Assembly (NCBI RefSeq): GCF_003234855.1
Contig: NZ_QKTO01000004.1
Coordinates: 180,542-244,541, forward strand
Source: Curtobacterium sp. MCBD17_032
GTDB lineage: Bacteria > Actinomycetota > Actinomycetes > Actinomycetales > Microbacteriaceae
Reading direction: 5' to 3'
DNA length: 64,000 nucleotides
The translations under genes and the position numbers were made by a program. Below are positions 57,034 through 64,000 of the stretch, in pieces (positions within the stretch are counted from its first letter, which is position 1; each line of letters starts with the position of its first letter). The notes below the pieces were generated by a model that was given only the letters and a program-made list of their open reading frames with translations, was not told the origin of the DNA and made no database searches.

Positions 57034-57650
57034 TCTGGCAGTGGACGGCCTGGGGGTCCACCGTGCTGCTGGCCACGGTGTCGACCGTCGTGTCGTCGTG
57101 GCGCGGACTCCCGCCGGTCTGGCGGGCGACACCGCCCCTCGTCGTCGTCGCCGTGTTGATGCTCGCGACCGTGTTCGATCTCCGATTCCCTGCTCCGTCA
57201 CCGGTGCTCGCCACCGCTGCCGGTCTCGCGGTCGTCACACTCGGCGTGGTGGGTGGCAGTTCCGTCACCTCCTTCGTCCTCGGCCTGACGGTGCGTCCGT
57301 CGTCTGTCCCCGGCCAGAACGGCGGGATCGTCGTCGACGCGAACGGACCACAGGGTGAGGGAACGGACCAGCAGGACCCGACCGGCAGCGCCACCGCGAG
57401 TACGGCCGGGTCCTCGAGCGTGCAGGAGGTCATGCGGGGAGGCGCAGCGATCGGTCACCCCGAGCGCGCGGCGATCGTCGGCGCGGCCCTGGTCGGACGC
57501 TTCGAGATCATCGCCGCCGTGATCGCGATCAAGGGCCTCGGCCGGTTCACCGAGCTGGACACCGCTGAAGCCCGCGAGCGCTTCATCGTCGGGACGCTCG
57601 CCAGCAGCCTGTGGGCTGGATGCGCCGCCGCCGTGGTGTTGCTGTCCTGA
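57030..57650 (+). CDS. Membrane protein partner of the SatD-like protein
   Basis: A 206-residue polytopic protein starting with a GTG inside the stop of the SatD-like gene. Three hydrophobic segments occupy about 1-85, then a loop of about 55 residues rich in Gly, Gln and Asp faces one side, then two further helices. AAIVGAALVGRFEIIAAVIAIKGLGRFTEL is the conserved patch that accompanies SatD genes. Likely works with SatD in the membrane; mechanism unknown. It is convergent with csrA. Confidence 0.72.
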   Translation: MIWQWTAWGSTVLLATVSTVVSSWRGLPPVWRATPPLVVVAVLMLATVFDLRFPAPSPVLATAAGLAVVTLGVVGGSSVTSFVLGLTVRPSSVPGQNGGIVVDANGPQGEGTDQQDPTGSATASTAGSSSVQEVMRGGAAIGHPERAAIVGAALVGRFEIIAAVIAIKGLGRFTELDTAEARERFIVGTLASSLWAGCAAAVVLLS

Positions 57651-57705
57651 CAGCGCCGCGCCTGCGCGACGGAGCTCGGCGCCGCGAAGCAGACCTCGGC
57701 GGCCG

Positions 57706-57957
57706 TCAGTCGGCGACGGGCGGGCGCGGCGCGCCGAGAGCCGCGCGCAGCCGCGCTTCGGCGTCGTGGTCGGCTCCGGCAGCGGCGGCGACGTTCGCCT
57801 CGGCCACGGCCCGGACCACTTCTTCGCGCTGGATCTTCACGCCGCGGGGCGCGTCGATGCCGATCCGGACGCCGTCGCCGCGGGAGTCGAGCACCGTGAT
57901 GACGATGTCGTCACCGATGAGGATCCGCTCGCCGACCTTGCGCGTGAGTACCAGCAC
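57706..57957 (-). CDS. csrA: Carbon storage regulator CsrA
   Basis: An 83-residue RNA-binding protein. MLVLTRKVGERILIGDDIVITVLDSRGDGVRIGIDAPRGVKIQREEV is a full CsrA domain with the key Leu4 and Arg44-equivalent region. The C-terminal 25 residues are an Ala-rich extension beyond the usual 60-65. CsrA binds GGA hairpins in leaders, in Gram-positives mainly of flagellin mRNA, and is antagonised by FliW; no fliW is in the window. It is the last gene of the flagellar minus-strand run, 77 bases from the FlhF-position gene. Confidence 0.95.
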   Translation of the reverse strand: MLVLTRKVGERILIGDDIVITVLDSRGDGVRIGIDAPRGVKIQREEVVRAVAEANVAAAAGADHDAEARLRAALGAPRPPVAD

Positions 57958-58034
57958 CCGACAAGCCTAGCGACTCACGCGTCGCCCCCCGGCCGGGACA
58001 CGGGTCGGGACGACCGCCGGGGCAAGCACCGTCG

Positions 58035-58997
58035 TCAGAGCGTGCGGACCGGCAGGCCGAGCAGGTGCACGGTGTCCGGCGTCGCGGTCTCCTCGGCGCC
58101 GATGGCGAGCACGCCGGCGAGCGGCACCGGCGTCTCCGCCACCGCGGCGAGCATCGCGAGGGCGTCTTCGTGCTTCCGCCCGGCGTCGACCACGACCCAC
58201 ACCTGGTCGGGCGCGAGCGAGGTGGTCGTCGTGATGTCGGTCCACGCGGCGACCGCGAGCAGCGCCACGCCGTCCCGCACCGCGTCGGCACGTGCGAGGA
58301 TCCCGCTGCGTCGGTCGGAGGCCGGGGTCGGACGCAGTCCGTGTCGGCTCGCGAAGACGCCGGCGGCGGCGTCGACGTCGGTGGCACGTCCGACCAACAG
58401 GACGAGGTCGCCGTCGGCGGAGCACACGGCGGGCGCGGGCGGTCTGGTCGGCCTGGGAGGCGGTGGGGTGGGCAGTTCGGGACGCACTTCGGCCCACGGG
58501 TCCTCGTCCGGGCCTCCCGGCACGGCGGACGGGACCGAGGTGATCGACGCGACCGCCACAGCGGACGTCGGCCCGGACGGGACGTCCGGGAGGCCCGGCT
58601 CGGCCGACGACGGTCCGGTGGCGGCCCGGCGCGGCGGGGCCAGCCCGTCGGCGGCGAAGCCGTCCAGCACCGACGCGAAGGCGTCGGCACGGGTGGCGGA
58701 GGTGCCGTCCGTGTCCGCGATCCGGGCCTCGGCGGCCTCGGCGTCGGCCAGGAGCGCCGCGATGCCGACCCGTTTGGCCGGTGAGGCGGCGATCGTGACG
58801 CGGGCGGTCGGCGGGTCGAGCGGGTCCGGGACCTCCACCGTCGCCTCGACGTGCGCCCTGCGGAACAGACCGGCGACCCCACCGGTCGTGACGCGCTCCG
58901 CGGCGACGATGCGCGCGCCCGGGCCGAACTCGGCGAGGACGGCGGCGCGGACCTCGTCGAGCGTGGCCCCGCTACGCTGCGATCGGATCGGCGGCAC
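58035..58997 (-). CDS. FlhF-position protein without a GTPase domain
   Basis: A 320-residue protein between flhA and csrA, where flhF is usually found. The N-terminus SGATLDEVRAAVLAEFGPGARIVAAERVTTGG is the FlhF B-domain-like start. There is no Walker A loop or other SRP-GTPase motif; instead residues 60-195 are a Pro/Ala-rich disordered region, and the C-terminal 110 residues (LVLLVGRATDVDAAAGV, then VWVVVDAGRKHEDALAMLAA) keep an alpha/beta pattern that recalls a degenerate NG domain. It overlaps the end of flhA by 26 bases. It may be an inactive FlhF relative used for flagellar placement. Confidence 0.65.
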   Translation of the reverse strand: MPPIRSQRSGATLDEVRAAVLAEFGPGARIVAAERVTTGGVAGLFRRAHVEATVEVPDPLDPPTARVTIAASPAKRVGIAALLADAEAAEARIADTDGTSATRADAFASVLDGFAADGLAPPRRAATGPSSAEPGLPDVPSGPTSAVAVASITSVPSAVPGGPDEDPWAEVRPELPTPPPPRPTRPPAPAVCSADGDLVLLVGRATDVDAAAGVFASRHGLRPTPASDRRSGILARADAVRDGVALLAVAAWTDITTTTSLAPDQVWVVVDAGRKHEDALAMLAAVAETPVPLAGVLAIGAEETATPDTVHLLGLPVRTL

Positions 58998-61026
58998 GGA
59001 CCACCCCCACGGTCTCGATGGTGGAGCCCGCTGCCGTGGCCTCCTGGTAGGAGAGCACCGGCAGGCCGTTCGCCTGCGCGGACACCATGCGGTGCACGGC
59101 CGGCCGGAGCTGCGGGGCGCAGACCAGGACGGCGGAGAGGCCCTGCTCCTCGACGGCGCGGACCGAGTCCCGCACGGAGCCGAGGACCTGTTCGATCCGG
59201 TGCGCGTCGAGGAGGATCTGCGTGCCCTGCTCGGAGGGACGGAGCCCCTCGAGCATGGCCTGTTCGAGCACGGGGTCGATCATGATCACGCGGAGCACGG
59301 CACCGTCCAGGTGCCGGGCGGCGAGGGCGGGCCCGAGCGCGGCCCGTGCGGCCTCGACGAGCCCCTCGGGGTCGGTGGAGACCTTCGCGCGCAGGGTCAG
59401 CGCCTCGCAGATGCGTCCGAGGTCGTTGATCGGCACGCGTTCGACCAGCAGCCCCTGCAGCACGCGCTGGAGCTCCGCCATCGAGAGCATGCCCGGCACG
59501 AGCTCCTCGACCGCGGCGGGGTTCACCTGCTTGACGCCCTCCGTCAGGACCTTGACGTCCTCGCGGGTGAGCAGGCGCGCCGCGTTGTCACCGATCACGG
59601 CCTGCAGGTGCGTGACGAGCACGGAGACCCGGTCGATCACGGTCGCGCCGGTCATCTCGGCGGCGTGCCGGAGTTCCGCGGGCACCCACTTGCCGGCCAG
59701 TCCGAACACCGGCTCGACCGTGGGGTCGCCCGGCAGGCCGTCGAGCTGCTCACCGAGGGCCAGGACGCTCCGCGCGGGGGCGGTGCCGCGGCCGGCCTCG
59801 ACGCCTGCGATGCGGATCGCGTACGTCGACGGCGGCAGGTCGATGCTGTCCCGGGTGCGGACCGGCGGCACGACGATGCCCATGTCGATCGCGATCTTGC
59901 GGCGGAGTGCCCGGACCCGACCGAGCAGGTCGTCGGAGGCGCCGGAGACCATGTCGACGAGGTCGGGCGCCAGGAGGATCTCGAGGGCGTGCACGCGCAT
60001 CTGCTCGAGCAGGTCCTCGGGGGTGTCGCTCGGCGGGGCGGCCGCGGCGAGGGCCTGCTGCTCCGCGGCTGCTGCAGCGGCCTTCTTCGTGTTCTGACCG
60101 AGTCGCCAGCCGGTGAACAGGAGGGTGCCGCCGACCAGCAGGAACGCCAGGATCGGCATGCCGGGGATGAAGCCCATCGCGACGGCGGCGGCACCGGCGA
60201 TCATGAGCGCGACCCGGGACTGTGAGAGCTGGTCGGCGGCCGAGGTGCCCATCTCGGTCTCCGCGCCGGAGCGCGTCACGATCATGCCCGTGGAGACGGC
60301 CATGAGGAGGGCCGGGATCTGCGTGACGAGCCCGTCGCCGATGGTCAGGATGCCGTAGTGCGCCAGGGCGTCGGTCGCGCTCATGCCGTTCTGCAGCATG
60401 CCGATCGCGATGCCGCCGATGAGGTTGATGACGATGATGAGGATGCCCGCGATCGCGTCGCCCTTCACGAACTTCGAGGCGCCGTCCATCGCGCCGTAGA
60501 AGTCGGCCTCGGCGGAGACGGCCGCACGGCGCTCCTTCGCCTCGGCGTCCGTGATGAGGCCGGCGTTGAGGTCCGCGTCGATCGCCATCTGCTTGCCCGG
60601 CATGGCGTCGAGGGTGAAGCGTGCGCCGACCTCGGCGACGCGCTCGGCGCCCTTCGTGACCACCACGAACTGGATGACGATGAGGATGAGGAAGATCACC
60701 GAGCCGATGATGATCGACCCGCCGACCGCGACGTGACCGAACGCCTGGATGACGTCGCCGGCGAACCCCTCGCCGAGGACGAGCCGGGTCGACGCGACGT
60801 TGAGACCGAGCCGGAACAGCGTCGCGACGAGCAGCAGCGACGGGAACACCGAGAAGTCGAGCGGCTTCTTGACGAACAGCGTCGTGAGCAGGATGACGAG
60901 CGCCAGCAGGATGTTGCAGATGATGAGGAAGTCCAGCAGGAACGGCGGTACCGGCAGGATGAGCAGCAGGATGATGCCGACGATGAACACCGGCACGACG
61001 AGCTTCGGCAGGTCGGAGCGCTTCAT
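58972..61026 (-). CDS. flhA: Flagellar biosynthesis protein FlhA
   Basis: A 684-residue export gate protein. The N-terminal half has about eight transmembrane helices, starting VVPVFIVGIILLLILPVPPFLLDFLI. The FHIPEP cytoplasmic signature appears as RVAEVGARFTLDAMPGKQMAIDADLNAGLI around residues 140-170. The C-terminal cytosolic domain from about 340 follows AAAEQQALAAAAPP, a linker. The ATG at 61024-61026 fits the first transmembrane helix. It overlaps flhB by four bases. Nothing is missing. Confidence 0.96.
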   Translation of the reverse strand: MKRSDLPKLVVPVFIVGIILLLILPVPPFLLDFLIICNILLALVILLTTLFVKKPLDFSVFPSLLLVATLFRLGLNVASTRLVLGEGFAGDVIQAFGHVAVGGSIIIGSVIFLILIVIQFVVVTKGAERVAEVGARFTLDAMPGKQMAIDADLNAGLITDAEAKERRAAVSAEADFYGAMDGASKFVKGDAIAGILIIVINLIGGIAIGMLQNGMSATDALAHYGILTIGDGLVTQIPALLMAVSTGMIVTRSGAETEMGTSAADQLSQSRVALMIAGAAAVAMGFIPGMPILAFLLVGGTLLFTGWRLGQNTKKAAAAAAEQQALAAAAPPSDTPEDLLEQMRVHALEILLAPDLVDMVSGASDDLLGRVRALRRKIAIDMGIVVPPVRTRDSIDLPPSTYAIRIAGVEAGRGTAPARSVLALGEQLDGLPGDPTVEPVFGLAGKWVPAELRHAAEMTGATVIDRVSVLVTHLQAVIGDNAARLLTREDVKVLTEGVKQVNPAAVEELVPGMLSMAELQRVLQGLLVERVPINDLGRICEALTLRAKVSTDPEGLVEAARAALGPALAARHLDGAVLRVIMIDPVLEQAMLEGLRPSEQGTQILLDAHRIEQVLGSVRDSVRAVEEQGLSAVLVCAPQLRPAVHRMVSAQANGLPVLSYQEATAAGSTIETVGVVRAADPIAA

Positions 61027-62216
61027 GCGGGGACCCCTTCTGGTTCGTTCTGGACGCTGCGCGGGGTGCGGAGCTTCCGGGGGCGGACGTCGCCGGTGAG
61101 CGTCGTCGGGTCGAGGACGGTGGCGACCTCGTCCGGGGTGGTCGGACGCGGCGGCGTGTGCGTCCCGGTGGCGGCACCGTGGGCGGCGAGCGTCATGACG
61201 AAGGACAGGACGCGGGCGACGGGCGTGTAGAGGTCGACCGGGATCTCCTGGCCGAGCTCGCACGCCGCGTGCAGCGCGCGGGTGAGCGGGACGTCCCGCA
61301 CCATCGGCACGCGCTCCTCCTCGGCCTTCTGCCGGATGGCGTCGGCGACCGGCCCGGCACCCTTCGCGACGACCTTCGGCGCGGACTTGCCGGGCTCGTA
61401 CTTGATCGCGACCGCGTAGTGCGTCGGGTTGGTCATGACGACGTCGGCGGTACCGATCGCGGCGATCATGCGGTTGCGGCTGGCGGCGAGCTGGCGCGAC
61501 CGCCGCTGGGACTTCACGAGTGGGTCGCCCTCGGCCTGCTTGTTCTCGTCCTTGACCTCGCGCTTGGTCATCATGGTGCGCTTGCGGTTCCGGCGGATGA
61601 CCACGAAGACGTCGATGGCCGCGAGCACGAGTCCGGCGGCGACGGCGGCCTGCAGGAGGGTGCCCGCGCCCGCACCGGCTGCCTCGAGGACGCTGGTCAA
61701 CGGCAGGGACCCGCTCGACATGAGGACGGGGACGAGCCCCTGCACCGCGAACCAGAGCACGAGGCCGACCACCGCGGTCTTCAGCAGTGCCTTGACGCCG
61801 TTCCACAGCGCCTGCGTCCCGAACACCCGCTTGAGCCCGGCGACCGGGTCGAAGTGGTCGGGCTCCGGCGTGAGCTTCTTGATGTGCACACCGCCCTGCG
61901 CGACCGAGGTGGCGAGCACGGCGACCGCGACGACCCCGAGCATCGGACCGAGCGTCGTGCCGATCGACGCGAGGGCCTCGTCGAACACGTGCCGCATCGT
62001 GCCGATCGTGGGGTCGGCGATGACGAGCGCGACGGCGCGCATCTGCTGCTGTCCGGCGGCCGACGCGTGCCCGATGAGCGAGGGGAACATCAGCGCGGCC
62101 GCGGCGATGCCGATCCAGGCGCTGAGGTCCTGCGACCGGCCGAGCTGCCCCTTCCGGTGCACCTCGCGCATCCGCTTCGCGCTGGCCTGTTCGGAGCGTT
62201 CTCCGCTGTCCGACAT
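61023..62216 (-). CDS. flhB: Flagellar biosynthesis protein FlhB
   Basis: A 397-residue export-switch protein. The N-terminus SGERSEQASAKRMREVHRKGQLGRSQDLSAW is typical (normally E-K-T-E-x-A-T-x-x-K-x-x-x-A-R-x-x-G). Four hydrophobic segments occupy about 30-210. The autocleavage motif NPTH is at 263-266 in MTNPTHYAVAIKYEPG. A C-terminal extension of about 45 residues (THTPPRPTTPDEV) is longer than in enterobacteria. It overlaps flhA by four bases and begins four bases after the fliR stop. Confidence 0.96.
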   Translation of the reverse strand: MSDSGERSEQASAKRMREVHRKGQLGRSQDLSAWIGIAAAALMFPSLIGHASAAGQQQMRAVALVIADPTIGTMRHVFDEALASIGTTLGPMLGVVAVAVLATSVAQGGVHIKKLTPEPDHFDPVAGLKRVFGTQALWNGVKALLKTAVVGLVLWFAVQGLVPVLMSSGSLPLTSVLEAAGAGAGTLLQAAVAAGLVLAAIDVFVVIRRNRKRTMMTKREVKDENKQAEGDPLVKSQRRSRQLAASRNRMIAAIGTADVVMTNPTHYAVAIKYEPGKSAPKVVAKGAGPVADAIRQKAEEERVPMVRDVPLTRALHAACELGQEIPVDLYTPVARVLSFVMTLAAHGAATGTHTPPRPTTPDEVATVLDPTTLTGDVRPRKLRTPRSVQNEPEGVPA

Positions 62217-62220
62217 GCCG

Positions 62221-62982
62221 TCACCCCCTGCCCGTGATGGCCCGGACGGCGTCGCCGGTGAGCGACGACACGACGCTCGGCAGCGCCATGAACAGCGCGC
62301 CGGCGAACAGGACGGTCAGCCCGATCTTGATCGGGAAGCCCATCTGGAACGCGTTGAGGGCGGGGGCGACACGCGTGAGCAACCCGAGGCCGACGTCGGC
62401 GAGGAAGAGCACGACGACGAGCGGCCCCGCGATCTGCAGTGCGGCGAGGAACATCTGCCCGAAGGCCGCGACGAGCATCGGGGCGACGCCGTCGATCGGG
62501 AACCGTCCGTCCACGAGCGGGACCCCGTCGAACGAGCGGACGAGTCCCCCGATGATGAGCTGGTACCCGCCGGAGGCGAACAGCAGTGCGAGGGACGCCA
62601 TCTGGAACAGGCGGGTGAACTGCGCGCCGTTCACCTGCGACTGCGGGTCGAACGCCTGCGCCAGCGTGAAGCCGCCGAACAGGTCGATGAGCGCTCCGGC
62701 GGACTGCACCGCGGCGAAGACGAGGTACACCATGAAGCCGAGGACGAGGCCGACGAGCAGCTGCGTCACGAGCGCGACGAGGAAGGTCGCGGTGTCGAGT
62801 TGCTCGTAGCCGGCGGTCACCTTCGAAGCGACGCCGATCGCGAGTCCCAGGCCGAGGATGACCTTCACGACGCCGGGGAACGCGCGGTACGAGAACGGCG
62901 GGGCCACGACGAAGAACGCGACGAGCCGGACGCCGGCGAGCATCGTGCCCTCGAGCCGGGCCGCGTCGAACAGGAGCTCCAT
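62221..62982 (-). CDS. fliR: Flagellar biosynthetic protein FliR
   Basis: A 253-residue export gate subunit with six hydrophobic segments; MLAGVRLVAFFVVAPPFSYRAFPGVVKVILGL is the conserved opening and GALIDLFGGFTLAQAFDPQSQV the characteristic middle loop. It starts at the ATG inside the fliQ stop (TGATG) and ends five bases before flhB. Order and spacing match the fliP-Q-R-flhB-flhA core of the export apparatus. Confidence 0.95.
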   Translation of the reverse strand: MELLFDAARLEGTMLAGVRLVAFFVVAPPFSYRAFPGVVKVILGLGLAIGVASKVTAGYEQLDTATFLVALVTQLLVGLVLGFMVYLVFAAVQSAGALIDLFGGFTLAQAFDPQSQVNGAQFTRLFQMASLALLFASGGYQLIIGGLVRSFDGVPLVDGRFPIDGVAPMLVAAFGQMFLAALQIAGPLVVVLFLADVGLGLLTRVAPALNAFQMGFPIKIGLTVLFAGALFMALPSVVSSLTGDAVRAITGRG

Positions 62983-63257
62983 CAGCCGCTCCCGAGCAGC
63001 TTCGGGATCATGTCGAACGCCACGTGCGTGAACGCGACCATCTCGGAGATCATCCAGTTGCCACAGACGACGAGGGCGACGGCGACGGCGAGGGCCTTCG
63101 GCACGAACGAGAGCGTGACCTCCTGGATCTGCGTCACGGACTGGAACAGCGAGATCGCGAACCCGACGACGAGCGAGGTGACGAGGACGGGCGCGGCGAG
63201 CTTCCCCGCGACGAGGAGCGCCTGGAGGGTCAGGTCGATGACCGCCTGCTGGTTCAC
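62982..63257 (-). CDS. fliQ: Flagellar biosynthetic protein FliQ
   Basis: A 91-residue protein with two transmembrane helices (about 14-40 and 53-77) and the loop FQSVTQIQEVTLSFVPKALAV, the FliQ signature. Full length. It lies 24 bases after the fliP stop and overlaps fliR by one base. Confidence 0.96.
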   Translation of the reverse strand: MNQQAVIDLTLQALLVAGKLAAPVLVTSLVVGFAISLFQSVTQIQEVTLSFVPKALAVAVALVVCGNWMISEMVAFTHVAFDMIPKLLGSG

Positions 63258-63281
63258 GGGCGCCTCCCGGGCCGGACGACG

Positions 63282-63980
63282 CTAGACAACGTGGTAGCTC
63301 TCGATGAGCGACGTGATGATGAGGCCCCACCCGTCGACGAGGACGAAGAGCAGGATCTTGAACGGCAGCGAGATCATCACCGGCGGGAGCATCATCATGC
63401 CCATGGACATGAGGGCCGCGGAGACGACGAGGTCGATGACGAGGAACGGGATGAAGATGACGAACCCGATGATGAACGCGCTCCGCAGCTCGGAGATGAC
63501 GAACGCCGGGATCACGGTGGTCATCGGCACGTCGGCCATCCGCGCGGGGTTGTCGCGGCCGGCGGCACGCGTGATGAGGGCGACGTCCTCGTCGCGGGTC
63601 TGGTGCAGCATGAAGGTGCGGAGCGGTGCGGTCCCGGCGTCGACGGCCTGCTGGAAGTCGATCTTCCCGGCGAGGTAGGGCTGCAGGGCGTCGTCGTTCA
63701 CGTGGCCGATCACCGGTGCCATCACGAAGAGGGACAGGAACAGCGCGAGTCCGGCGATCACCTGGTTCGGCGGGATCGACTGCAGGCCGAGGGCGTTCCG
63801 GGTCATGGCGAGGACGACGAAGATCTTCGTGAACGACGTCATCATGAGCAGCAGCGCCGGGGCGACGCTGAGCAACGTGATCCCGATGAGCGTGACGACG
63901 GCGGACGACGGGGTGCCGTCCGGCCCGTTCACGTCGACGCTGAAGCCGCCCGTCGACGGGGTCGCGGGCGGCTTCAGCGT
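63282..63980 (-). CDS. fliP: Flagellar biosynthetic protein FliP, 5' end cut off
   Basis: About 233 genuine residues remain. GFSVDVNGPDGTPSSAVVTLIGITLLSVAPALLLMMTSFTKIFVVLAMTRNALGL, MAPVIGHVNDDALQPYLAG and FMLHQTRDEDVALI are FliP hallmarks, and four transmembrane helices are visible. The signal peptide and start codon are lost because the genomic sequence ends at 63980. The apparent start reading M-Y-K-R-Q is translated adapter, not protein. The annotation should be marked partial at this end. Confidence 0.95.
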   Translation of the reverse strand, partial: TLKPPATPSTGGFSVDVNGPDGTPSSAVVTLIGITLLSVAPALLLMMTSFTKIFVVLAMTRNALGLQSIPPNQVIAGLALFLSLFVMAPVIGHVNDDALQPYLAGKIDFQQAVDAGTAPLRTFMLHQTRDEDVALITRAAGRDNPARMADVPMTTVIPAFVISELRSAFIIGFVIFIPFLVIDLVVSAALMSMGMMMLPPVMISLPFKILLFVLVDGWGLIITSLIESYHVV

Positions 63981-64000
63981 CTGTCTCTTATACACATCTC
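63981..64000. other. Nextera transposase adapter (artefact)
   Basis: CTGTCTCTTATACACATCT is the 19-base Tn5 mosaic-end adapter used in Nextera libraries, and the final C matches the next base of the i7-side adapter. It is untrimmed sequencing adapter at a contig end and not part of the organism. Confidence 0.98.

Overview
The window is GC-rich, densely packed actinobacterial DNA. GTG starts, four-base ATGA/GTGA gene overlaps, a PdxS/PdxT vitamin B6 pair, an HspR-type operator and a flagellar export cluster in a Gram-positive setting suggest Microbacteriaceae; Curtobacterium is my best guess from overall gene content. That is inference, because there is no rRNA or marker gene here to settle it. 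The last 20 bases are not genomic: they match the Nextera transposase adapter, so the sequence really ends at 63980, inside fliP.

Layout. 0-5.4 kb is an accessory, partly decayed stretch: two GNAT acetyltransferases, a type A chloramphenicol acetyltransferase, a small P-loop kinase, a broken AraC regulator, a membrane/GNAT chimera and a lipoprotein. 5.4-15.7 kb is housekeeping: pdxT-pdxS-HIT-thrS-apt on the minus strand, a ClpC-type ATPase under an HAIR operator, YbaK, and a DUF6412-YidC-like pair. 15.7-21.7 kb holds envelope and metabolic genes: a repeat-rich membrane protein, an MFS pump, NUDIX, an alpha/beta hydrolase, a secreted SGNH hydrolase and a PRC-barrel protein.

21.7-35.1 kb is the most striking block, a nucleotide-activated heptose and glycosyltransferase cluster. 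It has a GmhA-type isomerase, a GmhB-type phosphatase, two complete HldE-type kinase/nucleotidyltransferase fusions, three GT9 (heptosyltransferase-family) enzymes, three further glycosyltransferases, an SDR and an aldehyde dehydrogenase. No HldD-type epimerase is present. A lipopolysaccharide core pathway in an organism expected to lack an outer membrane implies another heptosylated product. 35.2-36.8 kb is a molybdopterin oxidoreductase, its flavin reductase partner and a DUF6510 protein.

36.9-47.6 kb is a tRNA-studded accessory zone. A tRNA-Gly occurs twice, 10.3 kb apart. A 76-bp remnant of the tRNA-Val/tRNA-Cys pair at 39.7 kb matches the intact pair at 47.0 kb. The 7.3 kb between these copies is full of fused, truncated or mutated genes: an HTH-MFS readthrough ORF, a chopped alcohol dehydrogenase, an SDR lacking both catalytic residues, a carboxymuconolactone decarboxylase with an internal deletion and a TIR-domain scrap. 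Immediately right of the tRNA array, 47.7-53.4 kb encodes JetA, JetB and JetC of a Wadjet-type SMC system with no adjacent JetD nuclease.

53.5-57.7 kb carries small genes, an acyl-CoA oxidase and a SatD-like regulator with paired palindromic operators and a partner membrane protein. 57.7 kb to the end is the flagellar export operon on the minus strand: fliP (cut)-fliQ-fliR-flhB-flhA, an FlhF-position protein without a GTPase domain, and csrA. No rRNA, CRISPR array, insertion sequence, integrase or plasmid replication gene was seen.
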